From assembly GCA_017880265.1 (NCBI GenBank), contig JAFJTK010000112.1:1-5963 (forward strand): a stretch of DNA of 5,963 bases, read 5' to 3'. Under the pieces are notes generated by a model that was not told where the DNA came from, did not search any database, and saw nothing but the letters and a program-made list of their open reading frames with translations. Below, piece by piece: positions 5,605 to 5,963 of this stretch. How positions within the stretch are numbered: the stretch's first letter is position 1; the number at the start of each line of letters is the position of its first letter. A program made the translations under genes and the position numbers. This stretch comes from Candidatus Pelagibacter sp. (lineage in GTDB: Bacteria > Pseudomonadota > Alphaproteobacteria > Pelagibacterales > Pelagibacteraceae).

Positions 5605-5963
5605 TTAATAAGTTGCTCTACCACCACTTAGATCAAATACTGCGGCAGTTGAGAAAGAATTTTCTTCACTTGATAACCAAGCAACTAAGGAAGCTAACTC
5701 TTCTACCTTGGCAAATTTATTTCTTGGTATTTTTGAAAGCATATAATTAATATGTTCTTCAGTCATTTGATCAAAAATTCTAGTTTTTGCTGCAGCTGGG
5801 GTAACGCAATTAACTGCAATGTTTTTTTGAGCTAATTCTTTACCCAGTGATTTAGTTAATCCTATAACTCCTGCTTTCGAAGTGCTATAAGCGCTTGCAT
5901 TTGGATTTCCCTCTTTACCTGCAATAGAGGCAATATTAACAATTCTTCCATAATCATTTTTTG
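5605..5963 (-). CDS. Short-chain dehydrogenase/reductase (SDR), C-terminal part only
   Basis: These are the last 118 codons of an SDR whose start lies beyond the right edge; the stop TAA is at 5605-5607. The catalytic core is visible: IVNIASIAGKEG with the active-site serine at partial-residue 12, then SAYSTSKAG with Tyr25 and Lys29 (YxxxK). It is followed by the C-terminal NCVTPAAAKTRIFDQM and the typical closing strand AVFDLSGGRATY. The Rossmann dinucleotide motif is outside the window, so NAD versus NADP preference cannot be judged. Proteins of this subgroup are usually annotated as FabG-like or sugar dehydrogenases; next to a ROK kinase and a sugar importer, a sugar or polyol dehydrogenase is the better guess. 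It is 5 nt from the kinase start on the same strand, so the two genes are almost certainly co-transcribed. It is not the same gene as the SDR at the left edge. Confidence 0.93.
   Translation of the reverse strand, partial: KNDYGRIVNIASIAGKEGNPNASAYSTSKAGVIGLTKSLGKELAQKNIAVNCVTPAAAKTRIFDQMTEEHINYMLSKIPRNKFAKVEELASLVAWLSSEENSFSTAAVFDLSGGRATY

Noticed and set aside
1..5963. tRNA, rRNA, CRISPR, insertion sequence or phage features
   Set aside because: No cloverleaf-like segments, spaced direct repeats, transposase motifs or terminal repeats were seen; nearly all sequence is accounted for by the seven genes and short gaps.

Overview
The window is strongly A+T-rich, gene-dense DNA with every recognisable gene on the minus strand. 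Base composition, short spacers, a single-ATPase sugar ABC importer and the style of the proteins suggest a streamlined marine alphaproteobacterium (SAR11/Pelagibacterales-like, or an AT-rich relative such as the HIMB59/AEGEAN-169 group). This placement is inferred from style, not from a marker gene.

Layout in the direction of transcription (right to left): the C-terminal part of a short-chain dehydrogenase (SDR, 5605-5963, cut by the window edge); a ROK-family sugar kinase 5 nt downstream of it (4697-5599); a 178-nt regulatory gap with a candidate extended -10 promoter and a 5'-UTR hairpin; then a carbohydrate-uptake ABC transporter in the order periplasmic binding protein (3613-4518), permease (1945-3540) and ATPase (1166-1945); a phytanoyl-CoA-dioxygenase-like Fe(II)/2-oxoglutarate oxygenase (273-1121); and, after a 126-nt very AT-rich gap, the start of a second SDR that runs off the left edge (1-146).

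Together this looks like an uptake-and-catabolism locus for one sugar or sugar derivative. The secreted binding protein captures the substrate, the permease/ATPase imports it, the ROK kinase phosphorylates it or a product, and the SDRs and the dioxygenase oxidise or modify it. The order binding protein-permease-ATPase with a neighbouring ROK kinase resembles the rhizobial frcBCA(K) fructose system, but the substrate cannot be read from sequence and the extra oxidoreductases argue against plain fructose.

The most notable points are: (1) a strong intrinsic-terminator-like hairpin just after the binding-protein gene, followed by a permease gene with no visible Shine-Dalgarno, which should keep the binding protein in excess over the membrane parts; (2) a roughly 140-residue hydrophilic, helix-rich insert in a periplasmic loop of the permease; (3) a ROK kinase that keeps its catalytic and sugar-binding motifs but has lost the family's zinc-binding cysteine cluster; (4) a 2-oxoglutarate oxygenase downstream of a sugar transporter. 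No RNA genes, mobile elements or CRISPR arrays were seen.
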